64,000 bases of DNA, taken from assembly GCF_006094695.1 (NCBI RefSeq), contig NZ_CP035103.1, positions 3,844,001 to 3,908,000 of the forward strand, in the 5' to 3' direction. The position numbers and the translations under genes are program-made. This document shows, in pieces, positions 16,972 to 25,371 of the stretch (position 1 is the first letter of the stretch; each line of letters starts with the position of its first letter). The DNA comes from Kocuria rosea. Its GTDB lineage: Bacteria > Actinomycetota > Actinomycetes > Actinomycetales > Micrococcaceae. The notes beneath the pieces are model-generated. The model worked only from the letters and a program-made list of their open reading frames with translations, was not told the origin of the DNA and made no database searches.

Positions 16972-17883
16972 CTATTCCTGGGCCCGCCCCGCCGCCGGGG
17001 CGTGCTCCCCGAGCAGGGAGCGCACGTGCCGGACCGCCCGCCGGGCCTCCGGCGTCCACCAGGCGCCCACGTAGACGTGGAAGGCGCCGGGCTCGTAGAT
17101 CAGCTTCCCCGGGTTGCCTGCCCGCGCCAGGTCCCGCGCGAAGGCCAGGACGTCGGCGGCCAGGATGTCCTTGCCGCCCTGGACCACGTGCACCGGCGGC
17201 AGCCCGGCCACGTCCCCGTAGAGCGGGCTGACCAGCGGGTCGGTGAGCTCGCGGTCCCGCGCCCAGGCCGCGGCCATGGGCACCACCCGGTCGGTGCTCA
17301 GCATGGGGTCGTGCGGATCGATCTCCCGCACGGCCGGGTGCGTGGCGGAGACGTCCACCGCCGGGGAGAAGCCCACCACGTGGTCGGGCATCCGCTGCCC
17401 GGCGTCCCGCAGGCGCATGGCCAGCCCGATCGCCAGGCACCCACCGGCCGAGTCCCCCGCCACCACGATCCGGTCCGCGGCGGGCCGGGCCACGAGGTCC
17501 GCCCAGGCCGCGGCGAGGAAGTCGTAGCCCTCGTCCACGTGGCCCTCCGGGGCCAGCCGGTACAGCGGGACCGTGACCGTGGTCCCGGTGTCCTTCACGA
17601 GCTCGCGGACGATCCACCAGTGCGCCGGCAGCAGCGGGTTCACGAACGCCCCGCCGTGCAGGTAGATCAGGTGGGACCCGTCCGCCCCGGCGCGCGGGGT
17701 CAGGCGCAGCAGCGGGCGCCCGGCCACCTCGGTGCGCTCCACGGCGTGCGAGCGCCGCAGGTCGGCGGGGATCCTGGCCGGCTCCGGGTACCGGCGCCCG
17801 TGCAGCTGCTCCACCGGGGTCCACGGCTGCAGGCGCGCCCGCAGCCGGACCGCCTGGGAGGTCAGGGCCATGCTGATGCTCAT
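16972..17883 (-). CDS. Alpha/beta hydrolase, HSL-type esterase/lipase
   Basis: A 303-residue carboxylesterase of the hormone-sensitive lipase group. The oxyanion motif is YLHGGAF, the nucleophile elbow GDSAGG, with the acid in QGGKDILAAD and the His in GAFHVYVG. The start ATG (MSISMAL) follows GGAAGGG. It is cytoplasmic, with no signal peptide. It lies 26 bases after the CueP-like gene and 58 bases before the flavin monooxygenase on the same strand. Confidence 0.9.
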   Translation of the reverse strand: MSISMALTSQAVRLRARLQPWTPVEQLHGRRYPEPARIPADLRRSHAVERTEVAGRPLLRLTPRAGADGSHLIYLHGGAFVNPLLPAHWWIVRELVKDTGTTVTVPLYRLAPEGHVDEGYDFLAAAWADLVARPAADRIVVAGDSAGGCLAIGLAMRLRDAGQRMPDHVVGFSPAVDVSATHPAVREIDPHDPMLSTDRVVPMAAAWARDRELTDPLVSPLYGDVAGLPPVHVVQGGKDILAADVLAFARDLARAGNPGKLIYEPGAFHVYVGAWWTPEARRAVRHVRSLLGEHAPAAGRAQE

Positions 17884-17909
17884 CCGGTCACCCTTCCTTC
17901 GCGCCGGGC

Positions 17910-18458
17910 TCAGGCCAGCTGGAGGGTGGTGAGGCAGGTCGGGCTGTCCGGGGAGGTCTCGAACTCCTGGACCGCCCGGCCCCGCTCCGAGCTGATCTCG
18001 AGCGTGCCGGTGATGTCCTTGGGCAGCCAGAAGCCCACGAACCCGTTCTCGTAGCTGGTCACGCTCTCGTCCACGAGCACGGCCCCGGAGCCGTCGGTGA
18101 TCCGCACGTCGAAGTCCTCGCCCACGAGCTCGCCCTGGCACCCGGAGAGGCTGTGGAAGAAGCACTCGTGGGTCGTGGTGGCATACGGGGCGACCGCCAG
18201 GTAGAAGCGGTCCTCCGGCATGGGCAGGGCCGTCTCGGCGGTGCCGTCGTCGAGGACCACCTCGTCGTAGGTCACGGAGCCGGCGAGCCCGGCGTCGCGG
18301 TCCTCGTGCGTGCGGTCCAGCTGCTCGACGACCTCCTGCGTGCTCGCGCCCTCGAGCCCGTGCGCCCGGAGCAGGTCGTCCTGCTCGGAGCCCCCGCCGG
18401 CGCAGCCGGAGACGAGGAGGAGGACGGCGGCGGACACGGACAGCACGGCGGATCGCAT
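17910..18458 (-). CDS. cueP: CueP-family copper-binding lipoprotein
   Basis: A 182-residue lipoprotein with signal peptide and lipobox LVSGC (Cys19). The mature part has DLLRAHGLEGASTQEVVEQLD, HECFFHSLSGCQGE, ENGFVGFWLPKDITGT and SPTCLTTLQL. These are the conserved segments of CueP, including the three metal-binding cysteines. CueP binds periplasmic copper in Salmonella and helps metallate SodCII. In a Gram-positive it would sit on the outer membrane face. TATCAT is placed 6 bases before the ATG, so the mRNA is probably leaderless. No copper regulator or copper ATPase is adjacent. Confidence 0.85.
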   Translation of the reverse strand: MRSAVLSVSAAVLLLVSGCAGGGSEQDDLLRAHGLEGASTQEVVEQLDRTHEDRDAGLAGSVTYDEVVLDDGTAETALPMPEDRFYLAVAPYATTTHECFFHSLSGCQGELVGEDFDVRITDGSGAVLVDESVTSYENGFVGFWLPKDITGTLEISSERGRAVQEFETSPDSPTCLTTLQLA

Positions 18459-18602
18459 GGGTCCATGATATCGGGGCGGCCCCTGTCGCCGGCCCCTCCG
18501 CGGCCGCCCCGGGATGCCGGGAGTTTCCTGTGGGACCGGTCACAGATCCCGCCCCGGCGGCTAGAGTGGATGTCCAGTGGTGTGAGGGGTTCGGGAGGAT
18601 CC

Positions 18603-19490
18603 GCCGTGCAGAACACCGAGAACAACGACGTCTCCGGGATCGTGCTCCTGATCGCCGGGGCGGTGGTCCTGTCGGTGGTCTCGTTCGTCCTCGTCAACCT
18701 GGGCACGATCCTTCTCCTCCTGCTGGCCGGGGCCGTCCTGTGGCTGCTCGGCATGTTCGTGCGGGAGTTCGCCCGCTCCCTGACGGAGCGCGCGCGGGAG
18801 CGGCTGCACGGCACGTCGCGAAGCCCTACCGGGTCCGGTGCGCGGACGGCCTGCAGGGCCACCGCGAGGATTCCGGGCAAGAGCCCCCGGAAGAACAGCG
18901 GGAAGTCGATCGTGAGGACCGCCGAGCAGGCCCGGCTGACCGCCGCGGAGGACATGCGCACCGCGTGGATCCGCTGGCAGCTCGGCGTCCTGCCGCCGCA
19001 GCAGCGGCACGGGGACGCGAGCTTCATCGCCGTCCGGCTGGCCGAGGTCCCGCACGCGGACTGGGACGCGACCCGGCTCCGGCGGCACGGCCAGGCCCTG
19101 TGGTCCGTCCGGGACGCCGCCGCCAGGACGCCCCTGCACGGGGAGGTCGAGGCCCGCCTGGACCGGGTGGCCGCCATGCTCTCGGAGCTGACCGACGAGG
19201 AGTTCGACACCCACCGCGGCCAGATCGACGACCGCTACCTGTACCACCCGGACCGGGAGGTCCGGGCCGCCTACCTGGCGGGCGGCTCGCAGGGCGTCGA
19301 GGCCATCATGGGCACCATTACCGCCGTCCGCGCCCAGGTCCGCGAGGACGCCGCCGCCCGGGCGGCCGCGGACTTCCTGGCGCGCGAGCGCAACGCCGCG
19401 CTCCGGGCCCTGCGGGAGACCCGGCGGCCGGCCCGGCCCCGGGACGCCCACGCCGCGTGGGAGGCGCAGGCCGAGCAGATCGGCCGGTGA
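18603..19490 (+). CDS. Hypothetical membrane protein with N-terminal hairpin
   Basis: A 295-residue protein. Residues about 8-45 form two adjacent hydrophobic helices (IVLLIAGAVVLSVVSFVLVNLG and LLLLLAGAVLWLLGMF). The remainder is soluble, basic, then helical. GTG 18603 follows GGGAGGATC. An in-frame ATG at 18570 lies only 2 bases after the TAGAGT -10 box (18562-18567) and would be outside the transcript. No family recognised. Confidence 0.7.
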   Translation, partial: AVQNTENNDVSGIVLLIAGAVVLSVVSFVLVNLGTILLLLLAGAVLWLLGMFVREFARSLTERARERLHGTSRSPTGSGARTACRATARIPGKSPRKNSGKSIVRTAEQARLTAAEDMRTAWIRWQLGVLPPQQRHGDASFIAVRLAEVPHADWDATRLRRHGQALWSVRDAAARTPLHGEVEARLDRVAAMLSELTDEEFDTHRGQIDDRYLYHPDREVRAAYLAGGSQGVEAIMGTITAVRAQVREDAAARAAADFLARERNAALRALRETRRPARPRDAHAAWEAQAEQIGR

Positions 19491-19512
19491 GCCGCCGGGA
19501 CCGGGGCGGGCC

Positions 19513-19875
19513 CTACGCCAGATGCTCCTCCGGCTCGCCCTGGAACTCGCGCACCTCCACCGGGAGCGTGGTCGCCTGCGCCAGCTTGCGGCCCCACTCG
19601 ATGGCGGCGTCGTAGTCCGGGGCGGCCACGATGCAGATGCCCCCGGCGTGCTCGTCTTCGCGCTCGTACGGACCGTCGGTGGTCACCACGTCCTCGCCGT
19701 GGAAGCGCACGACGACGGAGGCCTCCGCCCGGTCCAGGCCCCCGGCGAAGACCCACGCCCCGGCCGCCCTGAGCTCCTCGTTGAACGCGGCGACGTCCCG
19801 CATCACGGGCTCGAGGATCTCCGGGGCCGCCGGTCCGCCGTCGGGCTGTTCGATGCTGAGCAGGTAGTGCTTCAT
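19513..19875 (-). CDS. YciI-like (DGPF domain) protein
   Basis: A 120-residue YCII-related protein with the characteristic FAGGLDRAEASVVVRF, VTTDGPYEREDEHAGG and ALEWG-type (AAIEWGRKLAQA) segments. Such proteins are ferredoxin-like dimers, often near ECF sigma factors, and their role is poorly known. AGGAGG precedes the ATG. The next gene, a SnoaL/NTF2-like protein, ends 35 bases upstream on the same strand. Confidence 0.85.
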   Translation of the reverse strand: MKHYLLSIEQPDGGPAAPEILEPVMRDVAAFNEELRAAGAWVFAGGLDRAEASVVVRFHGEDVVTTDGPYEREDEHAGGICIVAAPDYDAAIEWGRKLAQATTLPVEVREFQGEPEEHLA

Positions 19876-19910
19876 GGCGAGCCTCCTGGGCGTCGGATGG
19901 TCCTCGGAGT

Positions 19911-20255
19911 CTACGGTCGCGGCGGCCCGCCGAAATAGACCTGGGCGTCCACCACCTGCCCGTCGCGCACGGTGATCGCCTCCATGTTCCGGAAGGTCCC
20001 CCCGGTCCGGAGCTCGTACTCGTACCGGACGAGCACCAGGCCGGGCTCCGCCTCGACCACCTGGAGCAGGTCCTGCCGGGAGACCCGCTGCGCCGTGGGG
20101 AAGCACCGCTCGAAGTACGCGGCCCGGTCGATGTGGTCGTCCTGCGGGGACGTGAACCGGAATCCGTCCCCGACGAGCCCGCGGGCCGCCGCCTCGTCCT
20201 GCGCGAGATAGGCGGCGAAGAGCCGCCGGACGACGTCCGTGCTGCTGCTGGTCAT
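19911..20255 (-). CDS. SnoaL/NTF2-like small protein
   Basis: A 114-residue cone-shaped NTF2-fold protein (VVRRLFAAYLAQDEAAARGLVGDGFRFTSP, YELRTGGTFRNMEAITVRDGQVVDAQVYFG). The family includes isomerases, cyclases and binding domains. No specific role can be assigned. TAGCTT sits 6 bases before the ATG and no ribosome site is visible, so translation is probably leaderless. It may be cotranscribed with the YciI-like gene. Confidence 0.82.
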   Translation of the reverse strand: MTSSSTDVVRRLFAAYLAQDEAAARGLVGDGFRFTSPQDDHIDRAAYFERCFPTAQRVSRQDLLQVVEAEPGLVLVRYEYELRTGGTFRNMEAITVRDGQVVDAQVYFGGPPRP

Positions 20256-20318
20256 GCCCGCAAGCTACTCCCGGGCGGGGTGCGGGACAAGCACCGGAGC
20301 CGGTCCGCCCGCCGGGGC

Positions 20319-21455
20319 TCAGCCGTTCTGCGGGACCTGGGCCACCAGCTCGTCGTCGCCGGGCTCCGCCACGGGCGGCAGGGCCCGGGCCTGCTCCGCG
20401 ACGGGGCGCACCGCGCGGTCCGCGGGCTCCAGGCGCACGGTCCGGCCCGTCTCGAGGGAGGCGAGCACCGCCTCGTGCACCCGGATGTCCATCAGCCCCT
20501 CCTCCCCGCCGGCCTCGGGATCGGTGCCGGTGAGGATGCAGTCCGAGAAGTACTCGGTCTGGCCCGCGAACTGCTCCACCGGGTCGTGGGTGCGGGTCTC
20601 GCTGCGCCCGTCGCGGGTCACGGTCCAGCTGATGCCCACCTCGGGGCCGAAGCCGAAGCACGGCTGCGCCGCGACCACGCCCCCGGTGCCCACCACCGTG
20701 AACTGCTCGGTGGCCTCGCCCGCGTAGCTGATGGTGAACTGCGCCACCCGCTGCCCGGGGAAGCGCAGCGTCACCGCCACGGTGTCGTCGAAGTCGAAGC
20801 CGCGCCCCGGGGTCCGCACCCCCATCGCGTGGACCTCGAGGGGCTCGGCCGCGAACAGGTGGCGCACCGCGTTGAGGGGGTAGCTGCCCATGTCCGGGAT
20901 GGGCCCGCCCCAGTACCCGGAGTGCCCGCGGTGGTTGGCCTCGTCGATGTCCTGGGTGAAGACGGCGGTGAACAGCCGGGGGTCGCCCACCAGCCCCTCG
21001 TCCCGGACCCGGGTGATCAGCTCGAGCGTGCCGGGTTCGTGGTGCAGCCGGTACGCGACCATCAGCCGGGCCCCGCCGCGCGCGGCGGCGTCGATCATCG
21101 CCCGGCAGTCCGCCACGGACGTCTCCATCGGCTTCTCCACCAGCACGTGGACGCCCGCCTCGAGCGCCGGCTCGGCGAACTCGCGGTGCCGGAACACGGG
21201 CGTGGCCACGTAGACCGCGTCCACGTCCCCGGAGGCCAGCAGCGCGGGGTAGTCCTCGTAGGAGTACGCGGGCACGCCGTACTCGGCCGCGAGCTCCCGG
21301 GCCTTGTCCGGGGTGCCGGTGACCAGCGCCGCCAGCACGGAGCTGCCGGCCCGGGCCATGGCGGGCAGGAACGCCTGCTGGGAGATCTGGCCGAGCCCGA
21401 CCACCGCGTAGCGCACGGGGCCGTTCGTCGAGGGGGCGGTCCGGGGAGAGGTCAT
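20319..21455 (-). CDS. Gfo/Idh/MocA family oxidoreductase
   Basis: A 378-residue NAD(P)-dependent sugar or inositol-type dehydrogenase. The N-terminal Rossmann domain starts YAVVGLGQISQQAFLP. VEKPMETS carries the catalytic EKP motif about 110 residues in. The C-terminal domain contains GGPIPDMGSYPLNAVRHLF. GAAGGATG precedes the ATG. It appears monocistronic. The substrate, probably a sugar or its derivative, cannot be deduced. Confidence 0.9.
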   Translation of the reverse strand: MTSPRTAPSTNGPVRYAVVGLGQISQQAFLPAMARAGSSVLAALVTGTPDKARELAAEYGVPAYSYEDYPALLASGDVDAVYVATPVFRHREFAEPALEAGVHVLVEKPMETSVADCRAMIDAAARGGARLMVAYRLHHEPGTLELITRVRDEGLVGDPRLFTAVFTQDIDEANHRGHSGYWGGPIPDMGSYPLNAVRHLFAAEPLEVHAMGVRTPGRGFDFDDTVAVTLRFPGQRVAQFTISYAGEATEQFTVVGTGGVVAAQPCFGFGPEVGISWTVTRDGRSETRTHDPVEQFAGQTEYFSDCILTGTDPEAGGEEGLMDIRVHEAVLASLETGRTVRLEPADRAVRPVAEQARALPPVAEPGDDELVAQVPQNG

Positions 21456-21618
21456 GGGGGCATCCTTCGCGGTCGGGACGGACGGTCCCGGCCAGACTAG
21501 CCCCGCGGGGTCCCGGCCCGGCGGAGCGGGCCCGGCGTCCCCGGATCCCGCCGGATGCGCGATCATGGGAGGTCCGAGGGACCGCGCACGCGTCCGTCCC
21601 CGCCCGTCAGGAGGATCC

Positions 21619-22257
21619 GTGCCCAAGAGCAAGCCCCGCAAGAAGGCCGCCGCCAAGAAGAAGCAGCAGCGGCGGGAGTTCCACGCCGCGGCCGGCGCCC
21701 GCACCGTCGACATCGAGGGCGCCGCCCAGGGCACCTGGGACGACGACGCCCACGAGCTGCTCGTCGCCCGCGGCTGGGTGGCCTACCGGGACCTGGAGAT
21801 GGACCAGCTCGGCGACGGGTGGGAGTGGCTGCCGTCCCAGCTGCCCCTCGACGCCGGCGTGGGCGGGGAGCCCGGGCCCACCACCGTTTTCGCCGCGGCC
21901 GAGGGCGGCTACGACGTCGAGCTGGCCAACCCGAACGGCTCCGTGGACCCGGACCGCGCGGGCCACTACGACACCCTCGAGGACCTCGCGGCGGACCTGG
22001 ACAGCCTCGAGGCCTGGCGCGTGCCGGCCGACGAGTACGTCCTGCCGGACGTCCCCGCGTTCTCCGCGGACACCCCGTGGGCGATCTGCCAGCTCTGGGC
22101 GGGCGGGATGATCGACCACTGGGAGCTCGCGGCGGACCTCATCCACTTCCCGTACGAGGAGACCGAGGAGGGCTTCGCCGCGGTCGAGCGCGCCCACCGG
22201 ACCGGGCTGATCCCCGCCCAGCTCTACGCCGCGATCCGCGCCGGCCGGGCCGCGTAG
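21619..22257 (+). CDS. Hypothetical cytoplasmic protein with basic N-terminus
   Basis: A 212-residue protein. The first 20 residues are Lys/Arg rich, so nucleic acid contact or disorder is possible. The rest is acidic and Trp rich (LGDGWEWLPSQLPLD). AGGAGG lies 4 bases before GTG 21619. No family recognised. Its frame stays open further upstream without another good ribosome site. Confidence 0.65.
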   Translation: MPKSKPRKKAAAKKKQQRREFHAAAGARTVDIEGAAQGTWDDDAHELLVARGWVAYRDLEMDQLGDGWEWLPSQLPLDAGVGGEPGPTTVFAAAEGGYDVELANPNGSVDPDRAGHYDTLEDLAADLDSLEAWRVPADEYVLPDVPAFSADTPWAICQLWAGGMIDHWELAADLIHFPYEETEEGFAAVERAHRTGLIPAQLYAAIRAGRAA

Positions 22258-22336
22258 CGGGATCCTCTTGTCGGGGCCCCGGGCCCGGCGTAGCGTGAGC
22301 CGGGACCATCACCCTGCTGAGCGCACGAGGAGCGGC

Positions 22337-22495
22337 ATGAGCGAGACGACCCCGGACCCGGCCCGGAACAAGCCCTCTCAGGCCGAGGGGGACGTGCCGG
22401 AGGACCAGAGCGTGCAGTCGGCCGTCGACCCGGACGACAACAAGCCCTCCCAGGCCGAGGGGGACGCCCCCGAGGACGCGCCGGGCGACGACTGA
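22337..22495 (+). CDS. Small acidic protein with duplicated NKPSQAEGD motif
   Basis: A 52-residue hydrophilic protein. The segment NKPSQAEGDVPED is repeated 23 residues later as NKPSQAEGDAPED, and the coding DNA of the two copies is nearly identical, so this is a recent internal duplication. ACGAGGAGC precedes the ATG. It is probably disordered and its function is unknown. Confidence 0.6.
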   Translation: MSETTPDPARNKPSQAEGDVPEDQSVQSAVDPDDNKPSQAEGDAPEDAPGDD

Positions 22496-24504
22496 TCCCC
22501 GGCACGGACGGTCCCGGGCGCCCCGCCGAGGGCGGCAGCGCCCGGGATCAGTGCCGGGTCAGCCCCCGGTCGTCCCGGGCGGAGGCGTTCTTCGGCGCCC
22601 ACGCGGACAGGCCGAGGAGGTCGGCCACCTCGCGGTAGTGGCTGGTGGAGAGGATCCCGAAGCCGGCCTCGACCGCGCGGCGGTAGTAGTGCACGTCCAG
22701 GGCGTCGGCGGACAGGTTCTCGTCGTAGCGGTGCAGCTCGAGGCGCATGGGCACGTTCCAGCTCCGCATCCGCAGGCTCTCCTCCATGTCCGGGACGTAG
22801 TGGCCGGCGAAGCCGATCACCCGGCGGAGGTCGGGCACCTCCCGCCGGACGGCCTCGACCGTGGGCAGGCCGTCCGGGTGGGTCGGGACGAAGTAGACGA
22901 GGTCGGGGGCGATCCTGCGGTAGACGGCCAGCTCCGTCAGCCCGTGCACGCTCACCACCACCTGGCCCTCGGCCCGGTGCGTGCGGACGAGCTCGACGAC
23001 GGCCTCCGGGGTCACGTTCTTGACGTCGAGCCACAGCACCGCCCCGGCCAGCACTGCCCAGGTGAGGAACTCGCCGGCCTCCCGGATGGGGAACCGGGTG
23101 ACCTCGCCGTAGTTGTCCACCAGGTGCTGGCTGAGCACGTAGTCGGCCGACTGCTCGCTCACCGGGCCGGCGCCGGTGCTCCCGTGCCCCATGACGGCCT
23201 CGTGCAGGACCACGCACCGGCCGTCGACCGTGGTGCGCAGCTCGATCTCGATCATGGTGCGCGCCCGGGTGGCCAGGACGTTCTGGGCGGACTCGAGCGC
23301 CGAGCAGGGCCAGGGCCCGTCGGGGTGGAATCCGGCGCGGCGGGCGAGCAGGAGGGGCCCGTCGGCGGACAGGCGGTCGTGGCGGGTGTAGGCGGCCAGT
23401 TCGGCCGGCGAGTCGAAGACGATCGAGTGCCCTGCTGCGCGCGCCGGCACGTCGGCTGCGACGTGGTCCGGCGAGTCCGGGCGGCGGTAGTTCTTCGGCA
23501 TGGGAACTCCTGGGGGGATGGGAGCGCGGACAGCGGCCGTGGGGGGACGGCCGGCGGACGGGAAGCGGGGGAACCGCCCGTCCACGTGCTCGGGGGCCCT
23601 CGGCCACCCGTGCACGCTCCAACTCTTCCACGTCCGAGGCCGAATACGTGGCTGCGATCTGCATGTCGTTGCCTCCGCGCAGGACATTGCGGGTGCTGAG
23701 GCCCCGGAAGAGCGTCCTGGGGATGGGCCGGTAGGCGGTGCGGCCGTCCCGGACGGGCCGGACGCCGGTCCCGTGGCGCAGGGCGACGGCGTGCAGCCAC
23801 ACGTCGTCGGCCATCGGCGCGCACGCGGTGAACGCGGTGCCGAGCTCGCGCAGGGCGTCGAGCAGGTGCGGCGGGTAGAGCACGCCGGAGGTGCCCGTGG
23901 CGAAGGTGCGGACGGACGCTCCCGCCGGGGCGCCGGGGCTCCATGTCGCGTAGGGCAGGATCCGTCCTCCGCCGAGGCGGATCCGGTGGGTGCGGTGGGC
24001 GACCACGTCGTGCGGGTGCCGCGCGTGGACCGCGAGCAGCTCCTCGAGCCACGCCGGGCCGTAGAGCACGTCGTCGTCCGCGATGACCAGCGGCAGCTCG
24101 TGCCGCGCCCGGGACCGGACGCAGGGGTAGTACTTCTGGTGGGGGCCCCAGTCCTCGGTGCACCTCAGCTCGAGGCCCCGGCGCACCAGCCGCGCCAACG
24201 GTGGGGGCGGGTCCGCCACGACATCGGCCTCGCGCAGCCACAGGATCAGCCGCTGCGGGCGCACGGTGCCGTGCACCATCGACTCGACGGCCAGGTGCAC
24301 CGCCCGGATCCGGCTCCCGTAGGACGTGAGGCTCACGACCACGGGCGCGTCCCCCCGCACGGGCGCGTCCGAGAAGCGGTTCCGGACCCGGAAGTACAGG
24401 GCGCTGCGGCTGGTGCGGAACGAGCGCAGCCAGTCGAGGACCAGCTCCCGGGACAGCACCCACCGCAGGGGGTGCCGGCGCCTCCCGCCCGGCCGGGGTC
24501 TCAC
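22378..24504 (-). CDS. Glycosyltransferase-like protein whose frame lacks its own stop
   Basis: The first 300 or so residues (24504 to about 23590) resemble a bacterial glycosyltransferase: PVVVSLTSYGSRIRAVHLAV near residue 53, LILWLRE, the metal-binding VIADDDVLYGPAWL and FTACAPMADDVWLHAVAL. After ATYSASDVEELERARV the frame continues without a stop for another 1.2 kb, entirely through the GDPD-like gene in a different frame, and ends only at 22378. The expected protein would end near 23600. Either a stop was lost, a frameshift or sequencing error exists, or a fused product with a low-complexity tail is made. The GTG start has no clear ribosome site. Confidence 0.6.
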   Translation of the reverse strand: MRPRPGGRRRHPLRWVLSRELVLDWLRSFRTSRSALYFRVRNRFSDAPVRGDAPVVVSLTSYGSRIRAVHLAVESMVHGTVRPQRLILWLREADVVADPPPPLARLVRRGLELRCTEDWGPHQKYYPCVRSRARHELPLVIADDDVLYGPAWLEELLAVHARHPHDVVAHRTHRIRLGGGRILPYATWSPGAPAGASVRTFATGTSGVLYPPHLLDALRELGTAFTACAPMADDVWLHAVALRHGTGVRPVRDGRTAYRPIPRTLFRGLSTRNVLRGGNDMQIAATYSASDVEELERARVAEGPRARGRAVPPLPVRRPSPHGRCPRSHPPRSSHAEELPPPGLAGPRRSRRAGARSRALDRLRLAGRTGRLHPPRPPVRRRAPPARPPRRIPPRRALALLGARVRPERPGHPGAHHDRDRAAHHGRRPVRGPARGRHGAREHRRRPGERAVGRLRAQPAPGGQLRRGHPVPHPGGRRVPHLGSAGRGGAVARRQERDPGGRRRARPHAPGRGPGGGERARADGAGRLPQDRPRPRLLRPDPPGRPAHGRGRPAGGARPPPGDRLRRPLRPGHGGEPADAELERAHAPRAAPLRREPVRRRPGRALLPPRGRGRLRDPLHQPLPRGGRPPRPVRVGAEERLRPGRPGADPALIPGAAALGGAPGTVRAGDQSSPGASSGASPSAWEGLLSSGSTADCTLWSSGTSPSA
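22548..23501 (-). CDS. Glycerophosphodiester phosphodiesterase-like protein, degenerate active site
   Basis: A 317-residue protein with the GDPD (PI-PLC-like TIM barrel) pattern: IEIELRTTVDGRCVVLHE in place of the usual E-x-D...T-x-DG..V..HD, AVLWLDVKN, and QVVVSVHGL. The first catalytic His-Arg-Gly is replaced by ARRAG and the second HD by HE, so classic metal-dependent hydrolysis is doubtful. The ATG follows AGGAG. The glycosyltransferase frame upstream runs through this whole gene in another frame. Confidence 0.75.
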   Translation of the reverse strand: MPKNYRRPDSPDHVAADVPARAAGHSIVFDSPAELAAYTRHDRLSADGPLLLARRAGFHPDGPWPCSALESAQNVLATRARTMIEIELRTTVDGRCVVLHEAVMGHGSTGAGPVSEQSADYVLSQHLVDNYGEVTRFPIREAGEFLTWAVLAGAVLWLDVKNVTPEAVVELVRTHRAEGQVVVSVHGLTELAVYRRIAPDLVYFVPTHPDGLPTVEAVRREVPDLRRVIGFAGHYVPDMEESLRMRSWNVPMRLELHRYDENLSADALDVHYYRRAVEAGFGILSTSHYREVADLLGLSAWAPKNASARDDRGLTRH

Positions 24505-24588
24505 GACGGGCGTGCCGGGGCCGCCCGGGCCGCGCCGCCGCCGGATGGTTCTGCCTCGGTCATGGCCTCATTCTGGCAGGAGCCGCGC

Positions 24589-25371
24589 TCAGATCTCCGC
24601 GGCGGCCAGCACCGGCAGGGTGGGCGTCTCGGAGCCGCCGGCGGGCTCCACGGTCATGGCCACCGCCCCGGCCCGGTCGACGTCGCCGTCCAGCCAGACC
24701 TGCACCTGTCCGCCGCCGAAGCGCACGTCCGGCACCGGGGTCTCGTCCTGCACGAGCCACAGCTGGTACTCCCGGCCCTCCCCCGGTCCGGCGAGGTCGG
24801 AGGCGACGAACAGCGCCGCGTCCGCCTGCGCCGAGACCACCAGGGTGGCCGGCCGGCCGTCCACGTCGAGCTGGCGGGTGGTGACGTCCGGGGCGCTCAG
24901 CAGCCGGTTCTGCCGGTCCTGCTCCTGGGCCACGAGCTGCTGCTCCCGCTGCTCGGTCTGCGTGCCGACGGCCCAGCCGCCCAGGGCCGCACCCGGCAGG
25001 AGCACGGCGGCCGCGGCGGCGGCCAGCCAGCGGCGCCGGGGCCGGCGCCGCTGCGCCAGGGACACGGGCGCGGCCCCGGCCTGATCGTCGGCCCGGTCCT
25101 CGGCCCGCTCCTCCGGCCGACGCTCCTGGGGCGTCCTGCGCACGGCCGCGAGGACGTCCCCGCGCAGCGCCGCCGGCGGCGGCTCGGCCACGGCGGCGGC
25201 GAGGTGCGCCCCGACCTCCCCGAACGCGGCCACCTCCTCCCGGCAGGCGGCGCAGCCGCGCAGATGGAGCTCGAACGCGGCGCGCTCGCCGGGCTCGAGG
25301 GCGTCCACGGCGTAGAGCGCCGCGTCGGCGTGGACATCGCCGGCCCGGTCGTCCCCCTGGATGTCCTTCAC
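24589..25371 (-). CDS. Anti-sigma factor, RskA-like
   Basis: A 260-residue membrane anti-sigma factor. The N-terminal zinc-anti-sigma-like domain has HLRGCAACREEVAAFGEV with the CxxC pair. A single helix follows a basic stretch (RRWLAAAAAAVLLPGAALGG, near residue 115). The extracytoplasmic RskA domain contains REYQLWLVQD and DGDVDRAGAVAMTVEPAGGS. It would hold the cognate sigma factor until proteolysed. The GTG start overlaps the sigma stop by 4 bases (GTGA), so the two are coupled. Confidence 0.9.
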   Translation of the reverse strand: MKDIQGDDRAGDVHADAALYAVDALEPGERAAFELHLRGCAACREEVAAFGEVGAHLAAAVAEPPPAALRGDVLAAVRRTPQERRPEERAEDRADDQAGAAPVSLAQRRRPRRRWLAAAAAAVLLPGAALGGWAVGTQTEQREQQLVAQEQDRQNRLLSAPDVTTRQLDVDGRPATLVVSAQADAALFVASDLAGPGEGREYQLWLVQDETPVPDVRFGGGQVQVWLDGDVDRAGAVAMTVEPAGGSETPTLPVLAAAEI

